A stretch of DNA of 60,196 bases, taken from NCBI GenBank assembly GCA_964419225.1, contig CAYQPF010000013.1, forward strand, positions 1-60,196. The letters run 5' to 3'. The notes under the pieces are model-generated. The model saw only the letters and a program-made list of their open reading frames with translations. It was not told where the DNA came from and did no database searches. Positions 41,206-50,538 of the stretch are shown piece after piece (the first letter of the stretch is position 1; each line of letters opens with the position of its first letter). The stretch comes from CAYQPF01 sp964419225 (GTDB lineage: Bacteria; Cloacimonadota; Cloacimonadia; Cloacimonadales; CAYQPF01). The translations under genes and the position numbers were made by a program.

Positions 41206-41374
41206 CTTTCCCCCAATTTTTAGCATAAATATATTAATCTGAGTTAAACTTCTGAAAAGAAAAATAATTGTAAAGAAATATTTTCGCAAAATGAAGAAAA
41301 ATTTATAATTAGGTCAAATTTCTTTTATTGACACAAATAGGATTTTCGTCAGTTTGCCCTTGGAGGTTAACTAT

Positions 41375-43174
41375 ATGAAACAAGAGTTGATACGCAATTT
41401 TTGCATAATAGCTCACATAGATCATGGTAAATCAACTTTAGCAGACAGGTTTTTAGAAGTTACCAAAGTTATTGACAAGAGAAATGCCGTTGCACAGGTA
41501 TTAGACGACATGGATCTGGAAAGGGAAAAAGGGATCACCATTAAATCACATGCCATCCGCATGCTGCATGATTACAAGGGTGAAACATATACATTGAATT
41601 TGATCGATACTCCCGGCCATGTTGACTTTTCTTATGAGGTATCCAGAAGTTTGGCTTCCTGTGAAGGAGCTTTGCTTTTAGTGGATGCTGCACAGGGTAT
41701 TGAAGCTCAAACCATGAGTAATCTGTATTTAGCTATGGAAAACAATCTGGAGATCATTCCTGTGATCAACAAAATTGATCTGCCGGCTGCTGATGTGGAA
41801 GGAACAGAACATGATATTATGGAAATCATGGGTGTGGATAAAGAAAGTATTTATAAGATCAGTGCCAAAGAAGGCATAAACATTTCTGCTTTGCTTGATG
41901 GTGTGATCGAACATGTCCATATTCCGTATGGAGATAACAACAAACCCGTGAAAGCCTTGATATTTGATTCTTATTATGATACTTACCGTGGTGTTGTAAT
42001 TCTGATCAGAATGTATGACGGAGAATTAAAAAAAGGTGAAAGCATCAAAATGCTCTCCAATTCCAAAGAATATCAGATCGAGGAGATAGGTTATCTGGGA
42101 CTTAAACTGGAGCCCAACGACGGTCTTACAGCAGGTGAAGTCGGATATATTATCGCTAATATCAAAGAAGTGGCAGATGCCAGAGTCGGTGATACAATCA
42201 CGACAGCTTTTCAGGGTGTGACAGAACCTCTGCCAGGATTTCAGGATCCCAAACCCATGGTTTACAGCGGAATCTTCCCTCTCAATGGAGAAGATTATGA
42301 AAATCTGCGTAATGCTATGGCCAAACTTAAACTGAATGATGCATCCTTAGTATTTGAACCAGAGAATTCCTTAGCTTTAGGTTTCGGTTTCCGTTGCGGA
42401 TTCTTAGGCATGCTCCATCTGGAAATCGTGAAAGAACGCTTATACAGAGAATACGGGGTAGCTGTTATTGCTACTACTCCCAGTGTAAAATTCATTGTCA
42501 CGACTACCGACGGTAAAGAAAAAATTGTTTATAATCCGATCGATATGCCTGAGCCTGTTAAAATTGAACATATTCAGGAACCTTTCATGGATACCGAAAT
42601 AATTGTTCCCACCGACTTTGTGGGGAATATTATGAAACTTGCCCAGGAAAGACGCGGTATTCAGAAAAATATTCAGTATATTGATGATAAAAGAGTCTCT
42701 CTGCATTATGAAATGCCTCTGATAGAGATCATTTTTGACTTTTATGATAAATTGAAATCAGTGAGTAAAGGCTATGCTTCTTTGGATTATGCTTTCAAGG
42801 AATATCGTATGGCTAAAATTGTGAAAGTTGATATTTTGATCAATGCTGAAAAAGTCGATGCCATGACCTTTATGTGCCATATCGATAAAGCTTATGACTG
42901 GGGTAAGAGCGTCACCGAGACTCTTAGCGAAGTCATACCCAAACACATGTTCAAGATTGCTTTGCAGGCTTCCATCGGTTCCAAGATCGTAGCCAGAAGC
43001 ACCATCAATGCTATGAAGAAGAATGTGTTAGCCAAGTGCTACGGCGGTGACATCACCAGAAAGAAGAAATTGCTCGAAAAGCAGAAAGAAGGAAAGAAGA
43101 AGATGAAGGAAATCGGCTCAGTATCGGTTCCTCAGGAAGCTTTCCTGGCTGTACTGAAGACAGACCGAAGTTAA
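41375..43174 (+). CDS. lepA: Elongation factor 4 (LepA), ribosomal back-translocase
   Basis: 599 residues, normal for LepA. The GTPase domain has G1 AHIDHGKST, G2 region KGITIKSHAIRM, G3 DTPGHVDF and G4 NKIDLP. Domain II, III and V equivalents follow, then the LepA-specific C-terminal domain with ASIGSKIVARSTINAMKKNVLAKCYGGD ... RKKKLLEKQKEGKKKM. It binds ribosomes and affects back-translocation and 30S assembly. I use ATG 41375: TGGAGG is 8 nt upstream; the TTG at 41354 is not needed. Divergent from the hydrogenase sensor. An intrinsic terminator follows at 43207. Confidence 0.97.
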   Translation: MKQELIRNFCIIAHIDHGKSTLADRFLEVTKVIDKRNAVAQVLDDMDLEREKGITIKSHAIRMLHDYKGETYTLNLIDTPGHVDFSYEVSRSLASCEGALLLVDAAQGIEAQTMSNLYLAMENNLEIIPVINKIDLPAADVEGTEHDIMEIMGVDKESIYKISAKEGINISALLDGVIEHVHIPYGDNNKPVKALIFDSYYDTYRGVVILIRMYDGELKKGESIKMLSNSKEYQIEEIGYLGLKLEPNDGLTAGEVGYIIANIKEVADARVGDTITTAFQGVTEPLPGFQDPKPMVYSGIFPLNGEDYENLRNAMAKLKLNDASLVFEPENSLALGFGFRCGFLGMLHLEIVKERLYREYGVAVIATTPSVKFIVTTTDGKEKIVYNPIDMPEPVKIEHIQEPFMDTEIIVPTDFVGNIMKLAQERRGIQKNIQYIDDKRVSLHYEMPLIEIIFDFYDKLKSVSKGYASLDYAFKEYRMAKIVKVDILINAEKVDAMTFMCHIDKAYDWGKSVTETLSEVIPKHMFKIALQASIGSKIVARSTINAMKKNVLAKCYGGDITRKKKLLEKQKEGKKKMKEIGSVSVPQEAFLAVLKTDRS

Positions 43175-43206
43175 TTATTAATTATCAATTATAAATTATT
43201 AATTGG

Positions 43207-43240
43207 AGTGGGTTTTGAGAGATCAAAACCTACTTTTTTT
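43207..43240 (+). terminator. Intrinsic terminator of lepA
   Basis: AGTGGGTTTTGA, GAGA, TCAAAACCTACT (one G-U pair) followed by seven T. It lies 32 bp after the stop codon. Confidence 0.92.
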
Positions 43241-43266
43241 GTTTAATTTTTGAGTTAAACATAGGT

Positions 43267-43301
43267 AATGGACAAAATGGATTTTATGGACACTATGGAC
43301 G
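43267..43301 (-). repeat. GTCCAT-type array, opposite orientation
   Basis: Units ATGGACAAA, ATGGATTTT, ATGGACACT, ATGGACGTG: the reverse complement of the GTCCAT family at 5276-5329, 18157-18190 and 30104-30148. Confidence 0.65.
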
Positions 43302-43583
43302 TGGAAAACAGGAAGATGCTTTATATTTGCAACTATGTGTGGCTAAAGGGAAGCTAAAGAGAAGCTAAAGAGAAGGAGGTTTGATGTTTTTTCTTTTTTA
43401 GTAATTGAAAAGTGTCCCATCAGTTACACAATACCTACTCACCCCCTAATACTTGCCTGCGGGTTTTAATAATTTCTCTTCTCTCATTAATAATTAATAA
43501 TTAGAAACTGCCTGCGGGTTTTAACATTTTCCTCCAAACTCTCAACCGATTAAGCTCACTCGGATCCGCGATCATCTGCAAAA

Positions 43584-43614
43584 TCTGCGTCATCCGCGTT
43601 CTATTAAACGTCTC
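43584..43614 (+). repeat. 31-bp dispersed repeat, copy 1
   Basis: Matches 50499-50529 at 29 of 31 positions (core GCGTTCTATTAAACGTCTC), same strand. Both are intergenic. Confidence 0.75.
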
Positions 43615-43636
43615 TTGCTGATGCCTATCTGCAAGC

Positions 43637-43662
43637 AAAAAGGGTGCAATTTCTTGCACCCT
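43637..43662 (-). terminator. Intrinsic terminator of the subtilisin gene
   Basis: AGGGTGCAA, 4-nt loop, TTGCACCCT with five A before it on the plus strand, so a T-run on the minus strand. Perfect 9-bp stem. It lies 131 bp beyond the stop of the minus-strand protease gene. Confidence 0.9.
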
Positions 43663-43775
43663 AATCTCGTTACTTGTTACTCGTCACGCTTTACACGTCA
43701 CTCGTCATTATTAAAACTCGTATCATATAGCTACCAGTCTGAGAGCATCAACATCTCCAGTATGATACCTGTAAA

Positions 43776-43794
43776 ATATGCTGGACGCTAATCC
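43776..43794 (-). repeat. TAGCGTCCAGCATAT motif at a stop codon (copy 3)
   Basis: Minus strand reads GGATTAGCGTCCAGCATAT, starting on the last base of the subtilisin stop codon, with one difference from 21381-21399. Confidence 0.7.
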
Positions 43795-46700
43795 TATTTC
43801 ATTAACAACATTTTCTTCACTTGTGTCTTTCCACCGGATGTTAATCTGGAGAAATAAACACCGGACGATACATTCTTATTGGAACTGTTCTTACCATTCC
43901 AGACGACTTTATGTCCACCCATCGGCATGGTTTCGTTTATCAGTGTTTTTACTTTCTGTCCTTTGATATTATAAATAGATAATTCAACCTTGCCGTCAGC
44001 TGGAATGCTGAAAGAAAGTGTTGTCTCAGGATTGAAAGGATTAGGATAATTCTGATTCAAGGTCATTTTTGTAACTGGAGGAACAGTAACTAAATGATTA
44101 CCTGTTCTGATTGATTCCAGTAACTTGTCAGTTGTTTCTCTGTGTTGTTTAACAGATTGAGGATAGAGTGATGCATATTTTCCTTTAGCTGAACATCCGG
44201 ATTCAAGATATGTATTACCAATATCAATCACTGCATAGCAGGAATCTTCGTAAGATGGGTTATTATCCAGAATGCTTTCATATATTTCCAAAGCTAAAGA
44301 ATAATTCTCTATAGACCTCTTTATGAGGGCCTTATTACAGAGAAGTGAGTTATGCATTATTCCCAGTGAATCCTCCTCTAATTCCTGATTCAAATAGAAT
44401 TCAAAATTACTCAGGGTTTCTGTTTCAAGATAACATTTATACAGACAAGATAAAGATAGTACTTTTTCGGAAAGTACCGTGTCATTAACACAACTTTCAA
44501 AAAGTGGAATTGCTTCTGAATATTCATCATTATTAAGAAGTTCACAAGCTTGTTGGAAAACTGACATTTCTTTCGAAAACTGAGTAGGATTAATACTTGT
44601 ATCCCATGGATTATAGTCAATTGAGCGGAATACATTAAATTTCGCTTCTATGTCTGTTTGGTTATTTGATCCCCACCAATTGTATTGAGCTTTTATTCTG
44701 GGACATCTGTTTCCTGTCTGGATATTATAGTTGAGATTTGATACAAAATTATTATGCTTTTCATTCAAATCCGGGCAGGATGAGTCCATATATAATCCTA
44801 CATTGTTAAACGAAATAGAGTTATTTTCATAAGTTTGATAAATCCCAATAAAAGGAGTAGCATTGTGATAGCAGGTAATTCCATAGTTATTGTTTTCAAT
44901 TTTGTTAGAAGAAATGGTACTCAGATTATTGTAAAAACTTATGCCTGTGTCATTATTAGTAAATTTATTGTATTGAATATCAATATCTGTTCTATCAGAA
45001 ATATTTAATCCTTTTGCAGCATTTGAAATGTCACAGTAGTTTAGTGTACCTTTTGAATCATTAAGGAAACTTAGATCTTTCCAATAGCTTTTTTTATTGA
45101 ACATTCCTTTAATACTGATTCTGTTATCACGCTGGCCAATAGCAGTTAGTTTTCCTTCAACCTTAATATTAGATGCATATTCCAATCTTATTTCTACTCC
45201 AGGATTGATATTCACAGTATATCCATATGGAATTGACAGACCATTTTTAATGACAGCATCATAATTAATATCCAAATCAGAAGTCACTTCTCTAGGAATT
45301 GGCTGATAATATGTGCCCGTTCCTCTTGCGTCTCCTCTTTGATTTGCCCAATCTACAAGCGGATAGCGAAACGATACTTCACAGGTTGAAATTGTATTGC
45401 CACCTTGTAACCAAAAGGCATCAATCCGATCTTCCCCAAAAACACTTCCTGATGTCATACATTGAATTGGTTGTCGTCCGACATCAAAGAATTTTCCAGG
45501 AATTTCATTACCGGAATTGTCATAACTGTTAACATAATAGATTATTGAGTGTTGCTCTGTGTTATGAAAATAGTAATCATGTTTATAGGTAACTACATCA
45601 TTAAGCCCATCCCCCGTTATATCTGCTATCACAGTCGGATAGTAATCTTCAAAAGGCCGTGTTGGATTTATAAAAAATCGGAGTATTTCACCTGTTTGCA
45701 GGGACAAAATCCGATGATCAGCACTTCTCATTAGTTCCAAACCCGGATTACCTGAATCATACTCTCCAACTGCAAGTACACCTTCAGCCTGGTGTTGAAA
45801 ATAAAAATTATATAACAAAAAGTTTGCAGATAGTTCTTGATCCCATACTTGAGTAAATGTGTTACTGCTAAGATCATAACAAAATGTGTTATAATATTGA
45901 TTATAATTGACATCATACTTATAGACAGAAAAAAAAATCCTATTATAGTTAATATTGTCTAACATTGTTTTCGCTAAAACTATGTTAGAACATGTGCCAT
46001 GCGGCCATTCAAAACTTATTTCATCAAGCGATATAAAGCTTGAATTTAACTGAAATGAAGAATTGTCAACATCCATAGATAACTTAAAAATATAAACATA
46101 GCTAAGATGAGTATTTCTATCAGTAGCTATACTTAAAAACACCATTTTCTTTTGTGGATCGTTATCCACTTTTCCAATGGCAATATCTGAAACGTATTTG
46201 TATTTAAGAGTATTATTTGATGTCTCAAAAACTCTATGGCTATACCCGGTTTGAGTGTCATAAAGAACCACAAATATATTAATACCTTCAACTTCATTAC
46301 ATCCATCAGATAAGCCAACAATCTCCATTTTTCCATCAGCGTTAACATCTTCAATTGATAAAGACCTTATGCTATTAACAGTTACATCATGTACAGTTAG
46401 TTGATTGTTTTGAGGATTTATAATATAAAGATTATTTGAAATTGCACAAACAATCTCTTTTTGACCATCTCCATTTATGTCGCCAATAACAGGAGTATTA
46501 TATATTAGCATATTATCTACATTGATTTCATTAATATTACAAAGAAATACAAATGTTGGAGTGGCAGAATCAAGTCTGCCATAGTAATAGCTATTATCAT
46601 CAAGTATTGAGGATTTTGCAACGAAGATTATTTCATCTTGTCCATCGTTATCAACATCCTCGGTTGCCAATTTTGTTAGTATTTTTTTGTTATAGGTTGA

Positions 46701-48002
46701 AGCATTAAACATAGGATTATGAACATCATATCTTATTGGCATTTTGAAATAGTATTGCTGAGTAACCAACTGATTATTAAGTGTATATGATATTTGGAAC
46801 GTAAAGTTAGCTATCACAGTCTGGTTTGTATTGCACGAAACTGTAAACTGATTACATTGACTTGTCTCACTATCCAATACATTAAATAACCCTATGGCAT
46901 TATTTACAGTTATACCAGGTGTGCTACAGCTTAATGTTCCTTGAACGACTCCAGGAAATGGTGCCCCCCAGTTTTTTAAAGTAATTGGTAAAGGCCTTTG
47001 AAAATCCCCGGAATCCATTTCGAATATATCTACACTACCCAATCTAAAACAAGGCTTCGGTGATGCTACATATTCAAGTGCTGAATTAACATTTAATCTT
47101 CCGGAACCCAAATATCCAAAAAATTCTGAATTGTAGTCAGTAAGAATCTCATCAGCAGATGCAATTACTGCATTTTTTAACTCTTGAACTGTATGTCTCC
47201 CACTTTGAATATCAGCATAATACTTTTGCCACATCAAAGCAAGAGTTCCACTTACTAATGCTGCCGAAAGTGAAGTTCCAGATGTACTTTCATGATAAGG
47301 ATTGTTCACTATTGTCATATTTTGGGGATCGAAATTAAGCCCTGTTGTCATTAAACCAGTTTGGCCATGATTATTACCCGGTGCACAAATCGAAACATAA
47401 GAACCATAGTCCGAGTTTTCAGACTTAATATCTGAACTGTTAACCGCTGCTACTGCAATTACTCCTGGAACATTAGCGGGAAAATATTGATTTTCTACTG
47501 GGTCATTATTCATCCCAGTATTATCAACAGATGCAACAAATATTGTATTTGTATGTACCCTAATAAACTCACTAAAAAACCCTACCAGAACCAAATCATC
47601 AGTAACTAGATGATTTACTTTTTTTCCCCAACTCAAATTAACAATATTTGGCACATAACTTGGATTATCGAATGCCCAAGTTAGTCCTGTGAGAGCATTG
47701 GATACAGAAATATTTCCCCAATAATCAGTTATTTTTATTGGCATTATTTTAATATTTGGGTAAATCCCTGCAACTGAAGCTATTCCTGTCCTATTATTTG
47801 TAGTTGCTGCGATTAGGCCACCTACCTCGGACCCATGTCCCATATTATCCCAAGCATCATCTTCATTTTCCGAAGCAGAGTTATATCCTATTATTACACC
47901 ATCTGTCGTTTTCAGGATATTAGTAATTAAGTCAGGGTGTGGTTCGGAATGCTCTGGAATAGGCCTAAAGTAATTGATTCCTGAATCCAATAAAAGCAAC
48001 AA
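43794..48002 (-). CDS. Secreted subtilisin (S8), main fragment: catalytic, propeller, beta-helix, TPR and sorting domains
   Basis: 1402 residues open in this frame; the natural protein begins in the frame at 47965-48459. The S8 domain (first ~320 residues) has the catalytic Asp in LDSGINYF, His in MGHGSEVGGL and Ser in STSGTSLSAALVSG. FG-GAP-like blades follow (EDVDNDGQDEIIFV, GDINGDGQKEIVCA, EDVNADGKMEIVGL), then a beta-helix (~900-1120, YNWWGS), TPR-like helices, and a type IX-like tail (NYPNPFNPETTLSF, SGVYFSRLTSG, KKMLLMK). From ~850 on it is paralogous to the 968-residue protein at 18475. The assigned start inside the S8 fold is artificial: the gene is broken by one base near 47987. With repair it is a ~1,555-residue secreted protease. 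Confidence 0.85.
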   Translation of the reverse strand: MLLLLDSGINYFRPIPEHSEPHPDLITNILKTTDGVIIGYNSASENEDDAWDNMGHGSEVGGLIAATTNNRTGIASVAGIYPNIKIMPIKITDYWGNISVSNALTGLTWAFDNPSYVPNIVNLSWGKKVNHLVTDDLVLVGFFSEFIRVHTNTIFVASVDNTGMNNDPVENQYFPANVPGVIAVAAVNSSDIKSENSDYGSYVSICAPGNNHGQTGLMTTGLNFDPQNMTIVNNPYHESTSGTSLSAALVSGTLALMWQKYYADIQSGRHTVQELKNAVIASADEILTDYNSEFFGYLGSGRLNVNSALEYVASPKPCFRLGSVDIFEMDSGDFQRPLPITLKNWGAPFPGVVQGTLSCSTPGITVNNAIGLFNVLDSETSQCNQFTVSCNTNQTVIANFTFQISYTLNNQLVTQQYYFKMPIRYDVHNPMFNASTYNKKILTKLATEDVDNDGQDEIIFVAKSSILDDNSYYYGRLDSATPTFVFLCNINEINVDNMLIYNTPVIGDINGDGQKEIVCAISNNLYIINPQNNQLTVHDVTVNSIRSLSIEDVNADGKMEIVGLSDGCNEVEGINIFVVLYDTQTGYSHRVFETSNNTLKYKYVSDIAIGKVDNDPQKKMVFLSIATDRNTHLSYVYIFKLSMDVDNSSFQLNSSFISLDEISFEWPHGTCSNIVLAKTMLDNINYNRIFFSVYKYDVNYNQYYNTFCYDLSSNTFTQVWDQELSANFLLYNFYFQHQAEGVLAVGEYDSGNPGLELMRSADHRILSLQTGEILRFFINPTRPFEDYYPTVIADITGDGLNDVVTYKHDYYFHNTEQHSIIYYVNSYDNSGNEIPGKFFDVGRQPIQCMTSGSVFGEDRIDAFWLQGGNTISTCEVSFRYPLVDWANQRGDARGTGTYYQPIPREVTSDLDINYDAVIKNGLSIPYGYTVNINPGVEIRLEYASNIKVEGKLTAIGQRDNRISIKGMFNKKSYWKDLSFLNDSKGTLNYCDISNAAKGLNISDRTDIDIQYNKFTNNDTGISFYNNLSTISSNKIENNNYGITCYHNATPFIGIYQTYENNSISFNNVGLYMDSSCPDLNEKHNNFVSNLNYNIQTGNRCPRIKAQYNWWGSNNQTDIEAKFNVFRSIDYNPWDTSINPTQFSKEMSVFQQACELLNNDEYSEAIPLFESCVNDTVLSEKVLSLSCLYKCYLETETLSNFEFYLNQELEEDSLGIMHNSLLCNKALIKRSIENYSLALEIYESILDNNPSYEDSCYAVIDIGNTYLESGCSAKGKYASLYPQSVKQHRETTDKLLESIRTGNHLVTVPPVTKMTLNQNYPNPFNPETTLSFSIPADGKVELSIYNIKGQKVKTLINETMPMGGHKVVWNGKNSSNKNVSSGVYFSRLTSGGKTQVKKMLLMK

Positions 48003-48459
48003 TGATATTGTTTTGATTAGGATAATTTGCAGTAGTGAGATCTTGGGGAAGATTTATCTGGGTCATATAGCCTTGCTGATTCCAATAAGGATCATTTGTG
48101 TTTAGGTGCAGCCAGGAATCTCGAAAAGCAGTATCAATACCTGATTTTGCCGTAAATGCGTCTTTGATTGTAATCAGGTCGGTGTTTTCAGAAAAAGAAC
48201 ATACATATAGGTGACTGAATGCTCCGGTATCTTGTATATCAGAAATTTTTCTAATCTGGGTTATATTAAATTGCACAGAAAGGCTGTCAAACCAAGGTTG
48301 ACCGGTCATAACCCTGTTTTGACTATCTTTTGTTATTGTATTAAATAATGTCTTTACTTTGATAATCAACTTACCCGGAATATAGCCTTCATTATAACTT
48401 CCGGCAAATAATGATGATATTATAACAAATAATATGCTTATAATTATAAACTTTTTCAT
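47965..48459 (-). CDS. Secreted subtilisin (S8), N-terminal fragment (signal peptide and propeptide), frameshifted
   Basis: 164 residues. Signal peptide (MKKFIIISILFVIISSLFA), then an inhibitor-like propeptide region (EGYIPGKLIIKVK ... NITQIRKISDI ... YVCSFSENTDL) and the start of the protease (WNQQGYMTQINLPQDL, NNIIVAF). It then reads GFRNQLL and stops. Dropping one of the two C bases at 47987-47988 joins IIVAFI to DSGINYF in the longer frame, restoring the catalytic Asp motif. This is a one-base insertion in the gene or an assembly error. CAGGAG precedes the ATG, so this start is the true start of the whole protease. Confidence 0.85.
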   Translation of the reverse strand: MKKFIIISILFVIISSLFAGSYNEGYIPGKLIIKVKTLFNTITKDSQNRVMTGQPWFDSLSVQFNITQIRKISDIQDTGAFSHLYVCSFSENTDLITIKDAFTAKSGIDTAFRDSWLHLNTNDPYWNQQGYMTQINLPQDLTTANYPNQNNIIVAFIGFRNQLL

Positions 48460-48543
48460 TTAATCTCCTGTTTTATAGATTTTGTAAATTAATTAGCTAT
48501 GAGAACCTTCCCCGTATAAGCTCCTCTTGATATTATATACAAA

Positions 48544-48560
48544 ATATGCTGGATGCTAAT
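48544..48560 (-). repeat. TAGCATCCAGCATAT motif at a stop codon (copy 4)
   Basis: Minus strand reads ATTAGCATCCAGCATAT starting at the last base of the stop codon of the 322-residue secreted protein. One base differs in the core (GCATCC for GCGTCC). Confidence 0.6.
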
Positions 48561-49528
48561 CATTTAAGAATTACAATTTTCTTAATTTGCATCTGTGAAT
48601 TGTTTTTCAATTTCAGAAAATAAATTCCTGAACCTAAATTTGCACAATTAAAAGTTGCTGAGGTATTGGAAAATTCAAAATCCTTTACTTTCTGACCTCT
48701 CATATTATATAACTCTATTTGACGTTTTCCTTGAAACTGATTGCTAAATTTGACATTTAATATGTTTTTTAGCGGATTAGGATAACAATCCCAAGCTGGT
48801 TTGTTAATAACTGGTTCATCAGAATTTGCATTGATTTGCTTAAATTTTAAATAAAGTTTAGGGCTTTTCCATTCTGCTCCTTCAGATATATTTGTATATA
48901 TTGTCAATCCATCAGTTAAATTATCCCAGTCGGTTTCAATTTCAAAAGCAATCCTGTATTGAGAAATATTTCTGTTTAGAAAATAATCCGCCCTGATGCA
49001 ATTTGTTACATCCATATAACGGTAGCCATCAATTCCGCTATCCGTAATCACTCCAATTTCAGGATTATAGGTATGAGGATCCCCGGGATCTCCTTTATGC
49101 CAATCAGTGCTGTCCAATTCACTTCCATAATCTATGTGGCTTATGATGCATTGAATAGTATCACCGTCAGGAACATCCCATACAGGAAAATCTACTGGAT
49201 TTCCTGCTCCATAGTTCCCTACACTATAAGACTGAAACAATCTGACATAACAGCTGTCAATTTCATAATTGACAGGAATGTCCGGTAAATAAAAGCTTAT
49301 AAATCCTTTATAAGATGAGTTTGGATGATGTGGTTCAATATCACCATAACCAGCATCGCCTACCCCGAATTCAAAGTACCAAGTATTTATAATAAAGTAA
49401 TTATTTGGTCGGATATACTCAATAGCTCCATCCAAATCAGGATTTGAATAGACTGAATCAATGATAATATCCTGAGCAAAGAGAAACCCCACACAGAGTA
49501 GGCATAATATTATTAGTATTCTTTTCAT
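48560..49528 (-). CDS. Secreted protein with a type IX-like C-terminal sorting domain
   Basis: 322 residues, signal peptide (MKRILIILCLLCVGFLFA). The body (~25-235) is beta-rich with a repeated pattern of carbohydrate-binding or DNRLRE-type modules (YIRPNNYFIINTWYFEFGVGD, CYVRLFQSYSVGNYGAGNP, YRYMDVTNCIRADYFL, YRIAFEIETDWDN). The C-terminal ~75 residues match the sorting tail: WDCYPNPLKNILNVKFSNQ, IELYNMRGQKVKDF, GSGIYFLKLKNNSQMQIKK. Function of the body is unknown. AGGAGG precedes the start. It lies 100 bp upstream of the protease in the same orientation, so they may be co-transcribed. Confidence 0.82.
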   Translation of the reverse strand: MKRILIILCLLCVGFLFAQDIIIDSVYSNPDLDGAIEYIRPNNYFIINTWYFEFGVGDAGYGDIEPHHPNSSYKGFISFYLPDIPVNYEIDSCYVRLFQSYSVGNYGAGNPVDFPVWDVPDGDTIQCIISHIDYGSELDSTDWHKGDPGDPHTYNPEIGVITDSGIDGYRYMDVTNCIRADYFLNRNISQYRIAFEIETDWDNLTDGLTIYTNISEGAEWKSPKLYLKFKQINANSDEPVINKPAWDCYPNPLKNILNVKFSNQFQGKRQIELYNMRGQKVKDFEFSNTSATFNCANLGSGIYFLKLKNNSQMQIKKIVILK

Positions 49529-49906
49529 TTTTTTCCTCCTAAATATCAGTCACAAAACTATTCTTATCCATAATCAATTTTAATCATGATTGCCTCCTTT
49601 GGCAAGAAAAGATTTGGATAAGATAAGAGTGAAGAGATAAAAGATAATTTGAATGTAATGTAATCAGTAAGGGTTTTAAATTTGTTTGAGTAATTTGTAT
49701 GTAAGTGTAAGATGTTGCAGAGTAATGAATTAGATAATAACGCACGCGGGGGGGGGGGGGGGGGGGGTGGGGGGGGGGGGGGGGGGGGGGGCCGGTGGGG
49801 GGGGGGGAGGGGAGAGAGACTTTTCTAGAGAATAAGGGGTCAGGGAAAGGATGAGAGAAAATAGACAAAGGAAAATTTTTTATTACTGTACTGCTAAAAT
49901 TTTTTT

Positions 49907-49916
49907 NNNNNNNNNN
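49907..49916. other. Scaffold gap (10 N)
   Basis: Ten consecutive undefined bases, a fixed-length gap marker of draft assembly. The true distance is unknown. Confidence 0.98.
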
Positions 49917-50498
49917 GGAGTTGTGGGTTGAAGGGAATAGAGTAGGGTCAAGGAGATGGGGGCGGGAGGTGGGGGGGGGGGGGGTAATCAGTGGGCTGTG
50001 TGCAGTAGGCAGTAGGCAGTGGAGAAGGGATTGAGACATTAGTCGGGAAAATGGAGAGCTGTGAAAGTTAAGAGATAATAGATAAGAGATAATTTCTGAA
50101 TGAATTTCGCTAGTAAATCTTTTTAATGTCAGTCTAAGTGAAAAAAGTTTCATGAATTGGAAAGGAATGCAAAAGTTCCGTAATGTGGGCAGAATAATAC
50201 TGCTTTTTGCAGATGGCATCAACACGCCACAATAACCCTTCATATACTTTGCTCCAATTCTTCATTTCGATGGTGCAAATTTAATAAAGTATCTTTTCTA
50301 TAGTTAAGATAAATTTGTGTTTATTTTTTCAAAGGGTTAATTGTGCTATGTTTTACTTCTTTAATTACATAAGTTCACCAGATTGAAAATAATTCATTTA
50401 AAATATTATCGAACCACTATGCTTACTAATACTTTTCTGCAAGATGTCTGAGTGGTACATTCTGCCTTTTGAACCGACGAGACGTCGGTTATTCCCAA

Positions 50499-50529
50499 TC
50501 TGCGGCATCTGCGTTCTATTAAACGTCTC
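50499..50529 (+). repeat. 31-bp dispersed repeat, copy 2
   Basis: Differs at two positions from 43584-43614. It lies directly before the end of the Ehr operon on the opposite strand. Confidence 0.75.
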
Positions 50530-50538
50530 AATCTCCCA

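Larger units (their letters stand above)
43175..43793. other. 619-bp gene-free region: two terminators and several repeats
   Basis: From the lepA stop: terminator hairpin (43207-43240), a GTCCAT-type array on the minus strand (43267-43301, TGGACACTATGGAC), a direct repeat TGCCTGCGGGTTTTAA at 43454-43469 and 43509-43524, a 31-bp sequence at 43584-43614 nearly identical to 50499-50529, and a terminator hairpin for the minus-strand protease at 43641-43662. No gene is seen. Confidence 0.6.
49529..50538. other. 1,010-bp gene-free region with poly-G tracts and a 10-N assembly gap
   Basis: Apart from a 10-base N run (49907-49916) the striking feature is near-pure G at about 49748-49812 and a shorter run at 49970-49983, in a genome that is otherwise AT-rich. 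Poly-G runs like these are a known artefact of two-colour sequencing. An open frame across it is low-complexity Pro/Ser and is not a gene. After 50000 ordinary AT-rich DNA returns; 50475-50489 holds CCGACG-AGA-CGTCGG, and 50499-50529 the 31-bp repeat. Confidence 0.8.

Noticed and set aside
47965..48459. A separate small secreted protein
   Set aside because: Its end frame joins the S8 protease after removal of one base, so it is the N-terminal part of that gene.
49584..50243. 219-residue open frame across the N gap on the minus strand
   Set aside because: It is Pro/Ser low-complexity produced by poly-G and runs through undefined bases.
50440..50515. A tRNA-like stretch (GATGTCTGAGTGGT resembles the start of a tRNA-Ser or tRNA-Leu)
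   Set aside because: There is no GGTTCGA T-arm and no pairing acceptor stem; the CCGACG-AGA-CGTCGG hairpin explains the local structure.
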